A DNA stretch of 64,000 nt from Torymus aiolomorphi. Taxonomy: Eukaryota > Arthropoda > Insecta > Hymenoptera > Torymidae. The notes under the pieces were generated by a model. It searched no databases. It saw only the letters and a program-made list of their open reading frames with translations, and had not been told where the DNA came from. The translations under genes and the position numbers were made by a program. Numbering within the stretch: position 1 is the stretch's first letter; each line of letters opens with the position of its first letter. Shown here piece by piece: positions 13,502 through 25,258 of the stretch. The stretch is taken from the NCBI GenBank assembly GCA_036365515.1, contig CM070877.1, positions 111,244,011-111,308,010 of the forward strand. Direction: 5' to 3'.

Positions 13502-16500
13502 CACGGTGACCCATTTTAATCGCCGCACCCGGATTTCTCGGAACCTAAGCCAGATAGAGAAAAATGGTTCAGACAAAATTTATAGGTGACAAAGGGGGCC
13601 ACATCATGGCGGTAACATCTTTGACCTCGAACTTGACCTTTGAGGTTATTTCAAGGTCAAAGTGGTTTTTTCGTATGGAAACACCTAGTTTTGATCCCGG
13701 ATTCAGAAAGAGCGGGAAATTTTACGTTCAGAATCATATTGAGAAATTTTTTCCAAGGTCATTTCAAGGTCAAATCTAGGTCAAACTCAGGAAAGTCCGT
13801 TTAAAATCTTTTTTTTCCATGAACCACAGGCTAAGCTGGTTCAAATTGATCGTAGGCTTAATAGAGGAACCCACACACCCAAAACTTACACATCCTAGTA
13901 AACAAAACTCAAACTCGCACATCCTAACCCTATACACTTCATGTCCTCACATGCTGAACTGTTACACCCAGGTCCCACAACCATACCCCACACCCCCCAG
14001 TCCCACACATCCCTATCCCACGCATGCTAATCCCATACACCCCAAACCCACACATCCTGAACCCTGAACATTTTTTCTCAAGGGCAAAATGATTTTTTAA
14101 CGGAAACTTTAAGATTGTTGAAGCTTCTGGTATAAATGTATTAACCTTACTTTTTGCGCTACCCAGAAACAACGACGTGGACGTAGTAAGGATTGTTTCC
14201 TTTGGGGTACTTAATTAAAGTGAGTCCCCTTGCCTCTCACTGTTCGGGGTGCTTGATTATAGTGAGTCCCCTTGCCTCTCACTGTTCGGGGTGCTTGATT
14301 ATAGTGAGTCTCCTCGCCTCTCACTAATGTAAATAAATTTTTATTTAACCTCGAAGCAAGTGTTCGAAATTACGACCATTTGCTTCAAGGCACATAGTCA
14401 AACGCCTTTGAAAATGGCGAACTGTGTTCTGCAAAGTCTGAAATTCGAACGCTACTAATTCACATTATTTACATAAAACAAAAAAATAACAGGAAGTTTT
14501 AGTTTTATTTGCAATTAAAATAAGAAATAATGCTTTATTGAATTGAATACCTTTAATGTTTTAACGATTATTTTATTTTAAAATTTAAAATTAAAAAAGT
14601 GTGACAAACGAAGTATTTATGGCAATTACAGTTAGCTAATTAAAGTTACCGTAATTTTCCAACGTTTTCCTTTTTAGGCGCGACCGTATACGGACGAGCC
14701 TTATAATCATTAATATTTTTGATACCATTTTACTATTTAAATTTAATAGTAATTAATAGCTGGCTCTGAAATGGCTGACTATCCGCCCAACGAGATCGTT
14801 GATATGATTTTGGTTTTAGGAGCAAGCCAAAATAATTATCGTGGTGCGGCAAGACTTTATGCTGAACGCTGTCCTGACAGACAATATCCTAACGATAGAG
14901 CTATCAGACGTTTAACTTAAAGAGCTCGTGGTGGCCACATGGTTCGCCAACGTAGGCGCCATGAGTATGATGAAAACGATAATCGAGTTGTAACTATCCT
15001 TGCAATAATTCATCTTAACCCACACATTAGCGCTCGTCGAGTCGAAAGGGAAATTGATATTCCAAGAAATACTTTTTTAAGAATTATGAAGGTGCTTCAA
15101 CATCACGCGTATCATATTACTTTGGTTCAAGAACTACAGTTTCAGTATTTCCAACAGCGTGTTGTGTTTTGCCAATGGGCTTTACAAATGATAGAAAATG
15201 ATCCAGACTTTTTTAACTTTGTTCTTTTTTCTGATGAGGCACAATTTCAAAGTGATGGGGAACTGAATAGGCATAATTGCCATTATTGGTCTGATGTGAA
15301 TCCTCATTGGGTCAAAACTGTAAACCATCAAAGACGTTGGAGTATTATGGTATGGTGCGGAATGATCAATGGATATTTGATTGGCCCTTTTTTTTTAAGC
15401 AAATGTAAATCAACATACCTATTTGACGCTAATAAGAGATGAACTACCTGGATTGATGGAAGATTTTGATTTAGAAACGCGACGAAGAATGTGGCTCCAG
15501 CAGGAGGGCGCAGCACCACATTTCGCTCGAATTGCAAGGGCTTTTTTGAATGAGCACTATGGTAACAGATGGATTGGTCGAGGAGGTCCGGTTAACTGGC
15601 CTGCTTGCTCACCCGATCTTACATCACCAGATTTCTGTTTACGGGGGTATTTAAAAAATGCTGTTTTTGAGCAACAACCCACTACAAGAGCAGATATGCA
15701 GGATAGGATTCGTCGAGCATGCGCTGCCATTCCGAGACAAACTTTGCAGAACACAGTTCGCCATTTTCAAAGGCGTTTGACTATGTGCCTTGAAGCAAAT
15801 GGTCGTCATTTCGAATACTTGCTTCGAGGTTAAATAAAAATTTATTTACATTAGTGAGAGGCGAGGGGACTCACTATAATCAAGCACCCCGAACAGTGAG
15901 AGGCAAGAGGATTCACTTTAATTAAGCACCCCAAAGGAAACAATCCTTACTACGTCCATGTCGTTGTTTCTGGGTAGCGCAAAAAGTAAGGTTAATACAT
16001 TTATAACAGAAGCTTCAACGATCTTAAAGTTTCTGTTAAAAAATCATTTTGCCCTTGAGAAAAATTTTTCAGGGTTCAGGATGTGTGGGTTTGGGATGTA
16101 AGGGATTAGCATGCGTGGGGTAGGAATGTGTGCGACTGAGGGGTGTGGGGTATACTTGTGGGACCGGGGTGTACAGTTCAGCATGTGAGGGCATGAAGTG
16201 TATGGGGTTAGGATATGCGAGTTTGAGTTTTGTTTACTAGGATGTGTAAGTTTTGGGTTTGGGGTGTGTGGGTTCCTCTATTAAACCTACGATCAATTTG
16301 AACCAGCTTAGCCTGTAGTTCATGGAAAAAAACGATTTTAAACGGACTTTTCTGAGTTTGACCTAGAGTTGACCTTGAAATGACCTTGGAAAAAATTTCT
16401 CAATATGATTTTGAACGTAAAATTTCCCGCTCTTTCCGAATCCGGGGTCAAAACTAGGTGTTTTCATATGAAAAAACCAGTTTGTCCTTGAAATAACCTC

Positions 16501-16640
16501 AAAGGTCAATTTCAAGGTCAAAGACGTTAGCGCCATTATGTGGCCCCATTTGTCCCCTATAACTTTTGTCTGAACCATTTTTCTCTATCTGGCTTAGGTT
16601 CCGAGAAATCCGGGTGCGGCGATTAAAATGGGTCACCGTG
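13502..16640. mobile_element. Tc1/mariner-superfamily transposon with very long terminal inverted repeats (element A)
   Basis: The ends CACGGTGACCC and GGGTCACCGTG are flanked by TA (13,500-13,501 and 16,641-16,642), the target duplication expected for this superfamily. The arms run about 900 bp inwards (to ~14,440 and from ~15,745). Unusually, they include the last ~90 bp of the transposase gene, so a reverse copy of the gene's 3' end lies in the left arm. Direct repeats of a GTGAGTCCCCTTGCCTCTCA block occur near 14,220-14,320. The arms hold several TCAAGGTCA motifs. The end sequence resembles that of element B at 25.3-28.2 kb, so the two are related families. Confidence 0.9.
14771..15833 (+). 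pseudogene. Broken mariner-type transposase (element A)
   Basis: The frame opens with MADYPPNEIVDMI, a helix-turn-helix region like DUF4817 (Y-R-A-A-R-Y-A-E pattern, residues ~5-50). Next come the catalytic-domain landmarks LFSDEAQF (first Asp), a WIGRGG/NWP block, SPDLTSPDF (third Asp) and a C-terminal RRLTMCLEANG segment. Three lesions are visible. A TAA stop replaces codon 50 (14,918-14,920). The frame changes in the T9 run near 15,388-15,396. The second catalytic Asp is Glu (QQEGAAPH). The spacing from this position to the third Asp is 41 residues, i.e. DD41D-like. It would have cut and pasted element A but is now inactive. Confidence 0.9.
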
Positions 16641-16651
16641 TATATATTGTT

Positions 16652-16692
16652 TCACTCACGAGAGGTCCCGGGTTCAAATCCCGGACGAACCC
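16652..16692 (+). other. tRNA 3'-half-like sequence
   Basis: CCGGG TTCAAAT CCCGG (16,668-16,684) forms a perfect five-pair T-stem with a normal seven-base loop, and is followed by acceptor-like ACGAACCCCC. No matching 5' half precedes it; the element A terminus lies 12 bp upstream. It is best read as a tRNA or tRNA-derived SINE remnant, not a functional gene. Confidence 0.4.
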
Positions 16693-16926
16693 CCAAAATG
16701 TTACACTCACACACACATACAATAACCAATAATAACCATAATTACAAAAGAATAACATATAACTTTATTTAAGATCATAAGCACACACAATAAAACATGT
16801 TATCAACAACAACGTCTCGAATCAACTAACTAGCTCGAATCGAGAACAACAAACTACTCGCTTGGCAACGCTTTTGTTCTTATGTTCGATGATGGTAGAC
16901 GAACACAACATTATATATATATATAT

Positions 16927-17640
16927 CCCGGATAACACAAGACGTTTTTTAAACGTGATTATGACGTCAAATTTTAAACCTCGCGACGTCAGAAATATAA
17001 TTTGCTCAAACGTCATAATAACATCAGTAAGACGTTGAAAATGTCCGCAGTATTTTGTACCAATATTTCTTTTCATTTTTTCGACGTCATAAAAAGGTTA
17101 AAAATCTGTTAGAAGGACGTTAGAAAAATGTTGGAAGAACATACAATAAACGTTATAGAAACATCATAGAAACGTCTAATAAAACGTGATAAAAACGTCG
17201 TAAATAACGTCATAAAAACGTCATTTATACATTACATCTTTATACATATGTCTAAGCAGGCGTATAATACTTATGTATGAAGAAGCCCACCCCCACCCTC
17301 TCTTTCAATACTTGCTCTTATAGACTGAACCTCATTTTTCTACTTTGAGATTGTTCGACGCCACCTAGCGAGAAAAAAAGATTGACTAATTCCAAAGATT
17401 TCGAAAAATATATAACGCCTTTATGACGTATTTATTCCGGCTTTATGACGTTTTTATGACGTTTCTTTGACGTCTTTATGACGTCTAAAGTAATTAATAT
17501 TACAGGAGAAATAATTCTTCAGACATTTTCAACGTTTTACTGACGTCATTATGACGTTTGGCCAACTTTTGTTTTTGACGTCACGAGGTTTCAAGCTTGA
17601 CGTCATAATGACGTTTAAAAAACGTCTTGCGCTATCCGGG
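16927..17640. mobile_element. CRE-rich palindromic MITE, copy 1
   Basis: The ends CCCGGATAACACAAGACG and the complementary CGTCTTGCGCTATCCGGG are flanked by AT on both sides. The element is packed with GACGT and ATGACGTT units and at least four perfect TGACGTCA palindromes, arranged as converging inverted halves. It has no coding capacity. Two relatives occur in the window (30,815-31,244 and 48,817-49,506). It is inserted beside the left end of the 17.6-21.0 kb transposon. Confidence 0.85.
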
Positions 17641-17643
17641 ATG

Positions 17644-20600
17644 GGAGCGTCCGTCAGAAACGAGCCAGCGGGCGCACGCGGCGCTATTTTCGCACAAAAT
17701 GCACTCTGTTCAACTCGCTTATATTCATTCGCTGAGTCTCTTGGAAAAAACAAAGTACATATATCAATAGATTTTTTCCTCTTCTGTCTAATGGTACTAT
17801 TGTTTTTTCTCCAAAATGCTTTCTTCTGATTGAAAATTCAAGTTGAATGTTCAGAGCCATTTTTCTCAAAGTATACCATTTTTTTTCAAAATACATTACA
17901 CCATTCGAAAGTACAGGTCTTAAGCTACAAAAGCCTAAAGTTTCAAATTGGAGAAATGAAGGGTTCAAAAGTAATGCAATTAAAAAGACAGCGCCATGAG
18001 GTCGAGCGCGCTCTCCGCGCTGCGCTGCACCATTAATGTAAACGTTAATTTGTATGAAAGTCCACATATTAAAATTCTAAATCATGTTAATTTTTTGTTT
18101 ATTTCTTAATTTTTTATTTTTAGTCGAATTCATTTTGATAGTTCTTTTCTCAATACTTATTATTTTTCCTTCTGATCTTTATAATCTTTTCCTTTTTTGA
18201 TTGGTGGGTATAATTCGAATGTTTCTGATGCTGAGAATCGTTTTAGTTTTAATCGTTTAGTGTCTGATATCAATTTAACGTAATGGTATGACAGAGTTCC
18301 AGGCACAGTTTTTGCTGATTCTAATCGTAGTTTTAATTTTTGTCTAGTTTCTAAATATTTATCTTTTGATGAAAAAAAACAAACAATATTTTCAAAATAT
18401 TTAGTTGCCCATTTGTAAAGATTTTGTGGCTTCAACATATAATTGTCAGATACTTTCCGCAAACTTGCTCGCCTAGCATTGCTTTTCGCAGAAGCACCAA
18501 TTCCATCACATGCATTTTTCTCGTGAGTAGTTGCATGAAAGTGCCACTCAGCTTCAACAAAAAAATCTTCATAGTGATGAACAAGATTCTGGAAGTTATG
18601 TTTATTTTTAAAATGTTGCGCTGCTCCATCAGTAAAATAAATGACTTTTTTAACAAAATCAAAAGATTTTTTAAGGTAATTAATTATAATTTTTTGGATT
18701 AAGTAAACGGCTATGGCATCATGAATGAAATTGTCTGAAAAAACTACCATGCTTTTGTGTTCAATTTTGGAATCTGATTCTCTATAGTAAATGACTATTG
18801 TCGCCAAACTGCATTGATTATTGTTATAGTGGAAAGCTTGTGCTTCGGCTTGTGCAATAAAAGCATAGTTTTCTGAAAAATCTAGGGAAATTAAAAATTC
18901 TCCTTTTCATAAGGATTCTTTCAAGATTATAAAATAAGATGCCTGTTGTTTGGAGATGAAAGAACGAGTCTTGAGTTTATGCAAAAGAGGAAAAAAGATG
19001 TCTATAAATGATGAATTAGAAACAGTTTGAGTTTGTAATGTCGATCTATCAGTTGTTTGCCATATCTGAAATTTAATTTCATTAATGTCAGAGTTCTCAA
19101 GAAATAATTCTAAATCTTTTTTTAGTGATTCAAACACCAGGACAATTAGAGCACTCATTTAAATAACACTTTGTTGTTGAATTTTTACATACTATTTGAG
19201 CTATGCAATCCTTGAAAGTATTCATTTTATCAAAAACGCCTACTGAGTTTCTTAAGCCAGCTAACAAAAGTTTGACATTTTGGTGGCAGATGCATACACA
19301 AACGGAATGAGTGCCCCTAGCACCGGCTAAAACGCAATGTTGAGGACGATATTCCGCAAATTTAGTGAAACCAATTTTCGAATTGGGATACATTTCTTTA
19401 TATTTTATGTATAGTTCTCTCAGATTATACAAGTCTTTTCTGCATGTAGTTTTTTGATCCATCTTCATTTTTTATGCACTTACTATCTTTGTAGCCTGGC
19501 ATAATTCTACTGTTATCATCACTTTCATAAAACAGTCTTACTTGATCTACAGTATCGCTTGATAATTTTTTATTTCCTCTTTTATCAACTAAAAGAGACT
19601 CATCATTATCTAGTAATTTAGATTTAGTAGCCAGCCGACGAGAAGAATTTGAAAATACAGCAATTTTACGAGAGCTCCAATTCTTTAGAAGTAATTGCAT
19701 AAGGATCAATTTTTCTTTTTTTGTTACATTTTCATCATTAAACAATTTTTTCAAATTAGAAATTATTTCATAATAATCATTTATCGAAACTTAATTTTGG
19801 TCTTTACTCTTGGCAATAAATTGTATCCTGCAAGAATCACATATTTTATCTCTATCTTTCAAAAACGAAAAAGTGTCTTCATATCTACTGAAACTAATCT
19901 CAGATTATGTGAATGTTTTATTTCATTCTAAGGATTAAAACAACGATGAAAATTCATGATAAAGAGGAGTATCAAAAAATAATTGTAATAATAATTTTGT
20001 TAATTATTTCTAGAAATATAATGAGGAAGAATACATTTTTCAGTGGGCTTATAAGACTTTGAAGTCGCTTTTTTGGGTATGGAGAGCAGATCTGTTAAAA
20101 CCCTCTATAGTGATGAAAAAACGAATGAAAATTACACACATCTGTGTGTAGCACATTAAGGTCTTTAGGATACGGTCTACAATGACGCAGGGTGTTCACT
20201 ACAAGAGTTAATGCATCATAGTCTAAAATTCAGAGTAGCACATGTGTGTATAGAAGAGTGTGAGTGTATAGTATGCCTATAAATAATACGCAAACATACA
20301 GTTACTTGAAAAACACATTTTTTTGTATGTTTTCCTCTCTCGAATCTGTCTTAGCTCTAATATTCCATACTTATACGACCTTTACAATAGCTTTTCTCGG
20401 AAACTATACGTGTCATATCTCTGAATTTTGGTGACAAGCTTTTAACCATAATGCTAAATAATAGGTTAGTTTTTTGTTATGATCTTAAGAAACGTTTTTC
20501 AACAATAAATTTAAATGCTATTTTTCCGGTGGTTGTTCCTATGCTTCCCATGTTAAAATGCCCAACTTTGATATTGAATATCTCAAAATCGGCACGTGTC

Positions 20601-21036
20601 ATCTCTTGGAAATTACGCACATGCATGGGCATCGGCAAGACGAACGTATGCTCGAAGTTTCAAAAGGTTCCTAAAAAACTCGTTTCTTAACTACCTTAAC
20701 AGCGCGCTGCATCGCAGCGCGGGGAGCGCGCCCGACCGCCCGCCGCTGTCTTTTTAATTTCATTACTTTTGATCCCTTCATTTCTCCAACTTGAAACTTT
20801 AGGCTTTTATAGCTTAAGACTTGTACTTTCGAATGGTGTAATGCATTTTGAAAAAAAAATGGTATACTTTGAGAAAAATGGCTCTGAACATTCAAATTGA
20901 ATTTTCAATCAGAAGAAAGCATTTTGGAGAAAAAACAATAGTACCATTAGAAAAAGGAGGAAAAAATCTATCGATATATGTACTTTGTTTTTTTTCCGAG
21001 AGACTCGGCGAATGACTCGTTTCTGGCGAACGCTCC
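17644..21036. mobile_element. 3.4 kb DNA transposon with ~380 bp terminal inverted repeats
   Basis: The left arm (17,644-18,025) and right arm (20,695-21,036) are reverse complements. Both begin GGAGCGT and share CAGAAACGAG, AAACAAAGTACATATAT, GGTACTATTG and AAGTACAGGTCTTAAGC-like blocks. Both ends abut TATATAT-type sequence, compatible with a short AT-rich target duplication, though the microsatellite-like context makes this uncertain. The only gene is a decayed minus-strand protein (18,160-19,900). The stretch 19,940-20,690 holds no recognisable gene. Confidence 0.8.
18160..19900 (-). pseudogene. Decayed transposase-like protein of the 17.6-21.0 kb element
   Basis: Reading the minus strand, the pieces are: a CDSCR segment near 19,830; a K/S-rich region; RIMPGYKDSKC; GFTKFAEYRP; THSVCVCICHQNVKL; CSNCPG; then SLDFSENYAF, IYFTDGAAQHFKNK, AEWHFHATTHEKNACDG and IGASAK...RRASLR. 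I recognise this motif series from a repeated protein family in arthropod and cnidarian genomes, but cannot name it. The acidic residues in LDFSENY, FTDGAA and CDG are compatible with a DDE-type catalytic core, which is inference. Lesions: frame changes near 19,435-19,445 and near 19,140, and a TGA stop at 18,907-18,909. The 215-residue C-terminal part (18,807-18,160) is intact. Confidence 0.7.
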
Positions 21037-21054
21037 TATATATCTATTTTCAAT

Positions 21055-21372
21055 AATATTAGGCTTACATAATAAGCGATACCTAATTATGAATTAATAA
21101 TAAATTAAGCTATAGAGGTTAATTACTATAAAGCTGTCAAAATAAAATCAGGCAACAGAGTTATGCAGTGTATATTCCAAATACAAGACACAAATACTGC
21201 TCTATTATAAATTTTATTTATAATTTTATTTATAATTTGTAATTTTATGAATGAACTTATGAGCTGGTCTGTTACCTGATTTCATTTTGACAGCTTTGTA
21301 GTAATTAACCTCTATAGCTTAATTTATTATTAATTCATAATTAGGTATCGCTTATTGTGTGAGCCTAATATT
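21055..21372. mobile_element. 318 bp near-perfect foldback MITE
   Basis: Both ends read AATATTAGGCT inwards. The ~105 bp arms (to ~21,160 and from ~21,265) differ at only a few positions, e.g. TTACATAATAAGCG versus TCACACAATAAGCG. Shared blocks include ACCTAATTATGAATTAAT and GAGGTTAATTACTA. The 100 bp loop is AT-rich. The low divergence suggests recent insertion or hairpin-templated correction. Confidence 0.8.
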
Positions 21373-21381
21373 AAAAAAAAA

Positions 21382-22007
<626 letters not shown>

Positions 22008-22440
22008 GTTCTATTTGATGCTCTAAGGTAAAAGTACCCTTTATGGAACAGTTTTCGCTAGTTTAGAGTTTGGATTGAGATTAAAACTATTGTAAAGGAG
22101 TAATATTTACAATTTTTGGATATCAATCGATGGGGTAAAGATCAAAGATTAAAATGAGATCTTAAAAAAGCAAATTGAATACGAATTGTAATTATTACAA
22201 TTAAAAAACCAAACCGACATCAAGTACGTATTATGGAACGACATTTTTACAGAATGTCCCCCCGTTCCATAATTGATGTCCCCATTTTGGAACAGGATAG
22301 AAATCAGTTTTAATTTAATAACTTATGTACTGTTTTACTTACAATAAGTGACTTATGATATACAAATGATGATTTTAAATTTTTTATTAAAAAACATGAA
22401 TACAAAATACAATTTTAAACGTACTTAGAATACTTAATAC

Positions 22441-23144
22441 ACTGAGAAAAAATTAGTGGAAAAATTAGAAGAATGTTCAAGAAAAATTACCCTACTGTGG
22501 GGGAAAACCGACCACAGACTGTCAGTCTGGTAGTTTTTATAAAGCCGTAGGGTAATTTTGTATTCGCTTCGAAAAATAAAGAAAAAAAAAACCAGCCGTG
22601 ATGGAGAATCGAACCTTGGACCTTTGAATTGACAGACAAACAGCTTACCGACTGCGCCACGCAGTACTACATACGGAAGATGATCCAAATCGTCTACATA
22701 TGGTCGATTGATAATAATGATACAATTCATTTATTTTTAGATATTTTGATAATAACGTTTACAATTAGGAAAACAATAAATTTATAATCATTTCAAATAT
22801 TAATTGAAGCTATTTACATTGTTTATAGTGACCAGAGAGTCTTATTTGGCTACAGAATTGCAGCTTTGGAGGTTATGTCGTGTCGTTCAGAGCTCGAAAA
22901 ATTACCCTAATGGCTTGTAAAGTCTGTCAGCTGTACACGAGTAAAATCTATGAGATTTCATTTTTACCATACTATCTAGTAATTTTTCTAAGTTTTTGTT
23001 TGAATTTTTCTTACGAAAAACCAGTAATAATTATTATAATTAGAATAAATAAGTTGCTTGTGGCAGTCTGTGGTCGGTTTCCGCACGCTATGTGGTAATT
23101 TTTATTCGGCACTCTTATAATTTTTCAACTAATTTTTTTCAGTG
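22441..23144. mobile_element. CACTG-ended MITE nested in the TA-flanked transposon
   Basis: The ends are CACTGAGAAAAAATTAGT and ACTAATTTTTTTCAGTG, flanked by TA on each side. Subterminal blocks GGGTAATTTT and ACCGACCACAGACTG recur inverted near 23,065-23,105. It shares the CACTGA(A/G)AAAAAAT terminus with the element at 7,898-8,168. It contains a tRNA-like box A/box B pair. Confidence 0.7.
22594..22668 (-). other. tRNA-derived sequence with pol III box A and box B
   Basis: On the minus strand TGGCGCAGTCGG (22,648-22,659) fits the box A consensus and GGTTCGATTCT (22,605-22,615) fits box B, at normal spacing. The acceptor and T stems do not pair properly, so this is not a working tRNA. It most likely is a SINE-like or internal pol III promoter remnant carried by the surrounding MITE. 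Confidence 0.55.
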
Positions 23145-23599
23145 TACTTATTTTTAAATATCGGAAATTACAATTAATTTATTTTTTGGTTTGGATTTAT
23201 TATTTGCTACACTATTTTCATTTCGAGCATAGTCTCTTCTTCCATCGTATTATTTTTTAAGTTATTTTAAGGATTACTCGAGTGAAGATTTATTTTTTCA
23301 AAAGTTATTATGCTTTCTTGACAAATCTCACTATTGACTGTTCGACTGATAGATTCTTGTGTTTGATCATTTATACTATACTGCAGATGGAGAAAAAACT
23401 CCTAAAAAAATTCAACATGATTAAAATAAGAAAAATGTTATTTAATATAGTTACATGAATAATTTTCAATTAGATTGTACGAACCCCATTGACATAGTTT
23501 CTCAATCAAATTTTCTGTTGTAAAATCTTCACAGTTATCGAGTAACCATTCTTCATTTAGTATGCAATTATCTTTATTTAAAATGTTGCTTAGTTCTAT

Positions 23600-23960
23600 A
23601 CTACTTTTCTATATGAGGTGATAAAACTTTAGACGAACCAGGTCTTGAAGGAGATTCTTGTGGATCTTTACAGCTCTGTGGAGAGATGTGGCTGGGACAT
23701 TCAATTTAGCTGCAATTTGCAGTGCAGCATTAACTACATTGAGAGCTTTTTTGCAATTGTAATGCAGAATACAGTCTCCTTTTGATTTTTAGTTTCCTTT
23801 TGTCTGGTTGAACTTTCTTGCGAATAACTTTGTTGTGCTAAGCATAATTCTTTTTTAACATCTCTTTAATATCTTCCGTAGTCTCATTTTATTTGTTTTA
23901 TGTTGTGCCTTTATTTTTTTCTTCGCTGTCATTTTTCTTGAGTTTCATAAAATCTGTAAA
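23600..23960 (-). pseudogene. Decayed helix-turn-helix (pipsqueak/pogo-like) segment
   Basis: In shifting minus-strand frames one reads a Lys-rich start, then NAALQIAAKLNVPATSLH and a VKIHKNLLQDL segment. The pattern A..IAAKLNVP.TSLHR.VK resembles the psq/CENP-B type helix-turn-helix of pogo transposases. The reading frame is broken and no DDE domain is visible. The same segment, better preserved, is at 32,150-32,440 on the plus strand, with a partial direct duplication at 32,500-32,610. Confidence 0.4.
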
Positions 23961-24699
23961 AAATAAAAAACAAATTTCTAAAGGAATGTAACTTACAAAC
24001 TGATTTTTTATCAAATTTATAGGTTAGGTTTGTTATTTATGTTTCACAATCAGAATTTCACAAACAAATATATACTTACTTATTAGTAAAATAATGCAGG
24101 AAACTCAAATGATTGTTCACGCACGTCTCAAGATAATGTTAAATAATAAATAACTTTGAAACTGTTGAGTGAAAACGCGCTCCGTAAAGGGGACATGCTT
24201 AGAGACAGAGATCCCCGAACTTGGAACGCTACCTTTGGCTGTTCCATAAACTCGGACTACACTCGTTTGTATGCGGCAATTATGAAACGCTAAAATATTT
24301 ATTGAAAATCTTTATTATTGCAGAAAAACTACTGTAAAACTTTAATCTATGAGTAAAAAACTGCATATTATAAAAAGTTTGATATTTGAAAAGTGTTGGA
24401 GTGCATAGTTACAGTTAATAAAATAAAACGTATGAAACCATCACCATTGACTTCAACAACCACAGATTTGAGTCGATCTCAGAATACACGCAGTCACATA
24501 TTTTGTTTAAATTATAATTATCATGTAGAACTGTGAATCTCTTTGCATATTACATAATAAACTTTCACTATTCAGATAATATTTTGATATTGTTTATCTG
24601 TATCATTAATAGACTTCATTTTACTATATTTTAAACTGTTCCATAAAGGGGTCACGATTTGAGCGATGTTTCATAATGGGTACTTTTACCTTAACAAAA

Positions 24700-25256
24700 T
24701 TCAGTGGTACGGTTCATGCCATAAGATGTATGAATAATATTCAGTTTCATTAATCATGTTATCAAAAATTGAAATTATGGATTTTTCTTGATATTTCAAA
24801 AAATTGTAACTTTTTTCCCTTTGCTCGGCCAGTATTGATCAAAAAAGCATTTTGAAGAGTTTTCGAAGAAGAATACAAAAAAGAATTTGTCGAATAAAAA
24901 CTATTGGACGCAGCCTCAACATCCTTCGATGAAGGTATACTAAGAAGCAGCCAATCAAAGACTTTCGAAAAGGGTCATAAAATAAATACTGGCACATTCT
25001 ACAGTTAAAATGCAAATTTTTTGCCAATCAATATTCTATACAAAAAGTTTCAAGATTTTGAGTTAAAAAATGAATAAACTTGGATTTTAACCAAAACTTA
25101 CAAAAAATTGAAATTTCAATCTTGCATAGCTTTTTTATTTTTGCAAATATCGACCTAAAATTTGAGGAACATTTTTTTTCATAAAAAACTAAAAGAAAAC
25201 GAGTTTTGAGCGATTTTAAAATTTTGTGCTACTGACTTCACCTGAAATATCCCATA
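24700..25256. other. Unassigned spacer
   Basis: AT-rich sequence between two transposons. A 62-residue minus-strand frame (24,839-25,027) has no recognisable motif. Nothing else is seen. Confidence 0.3.
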
Positions 25257-25258
25257 TA

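Larger units (their letters stand above)
22026..24691. mobile_element. TA-flanked DNA transposon with AGGTAAAAGTACCC ends, copy 1
   Basis: The left end AGGTAAAAGTACCC and right end GGGTACTTTTACCT are perfect inverses, each flanked by TA (22,024-22,025 and 24,692-24,693), the target pattern of Tc1/mariner/pogo elements. Just inside both ends is TTTATGGAACAG or TTTCATAATGGG-type sequence. The interior carries a nested MITE (22,441-23,144) and, on the minus strand, a decayed helix-turn-helix segment near 23,600-23,960. A truncated inverted relative occurs at 31,362-32,610. Confidence 0.8.

Noticed and set aside
16652..16692. Functional tRNA gene
   Set aside because: Only the T-arm and acceptor 3' half are present; no D-arm or anticodon stem can be built upstream.
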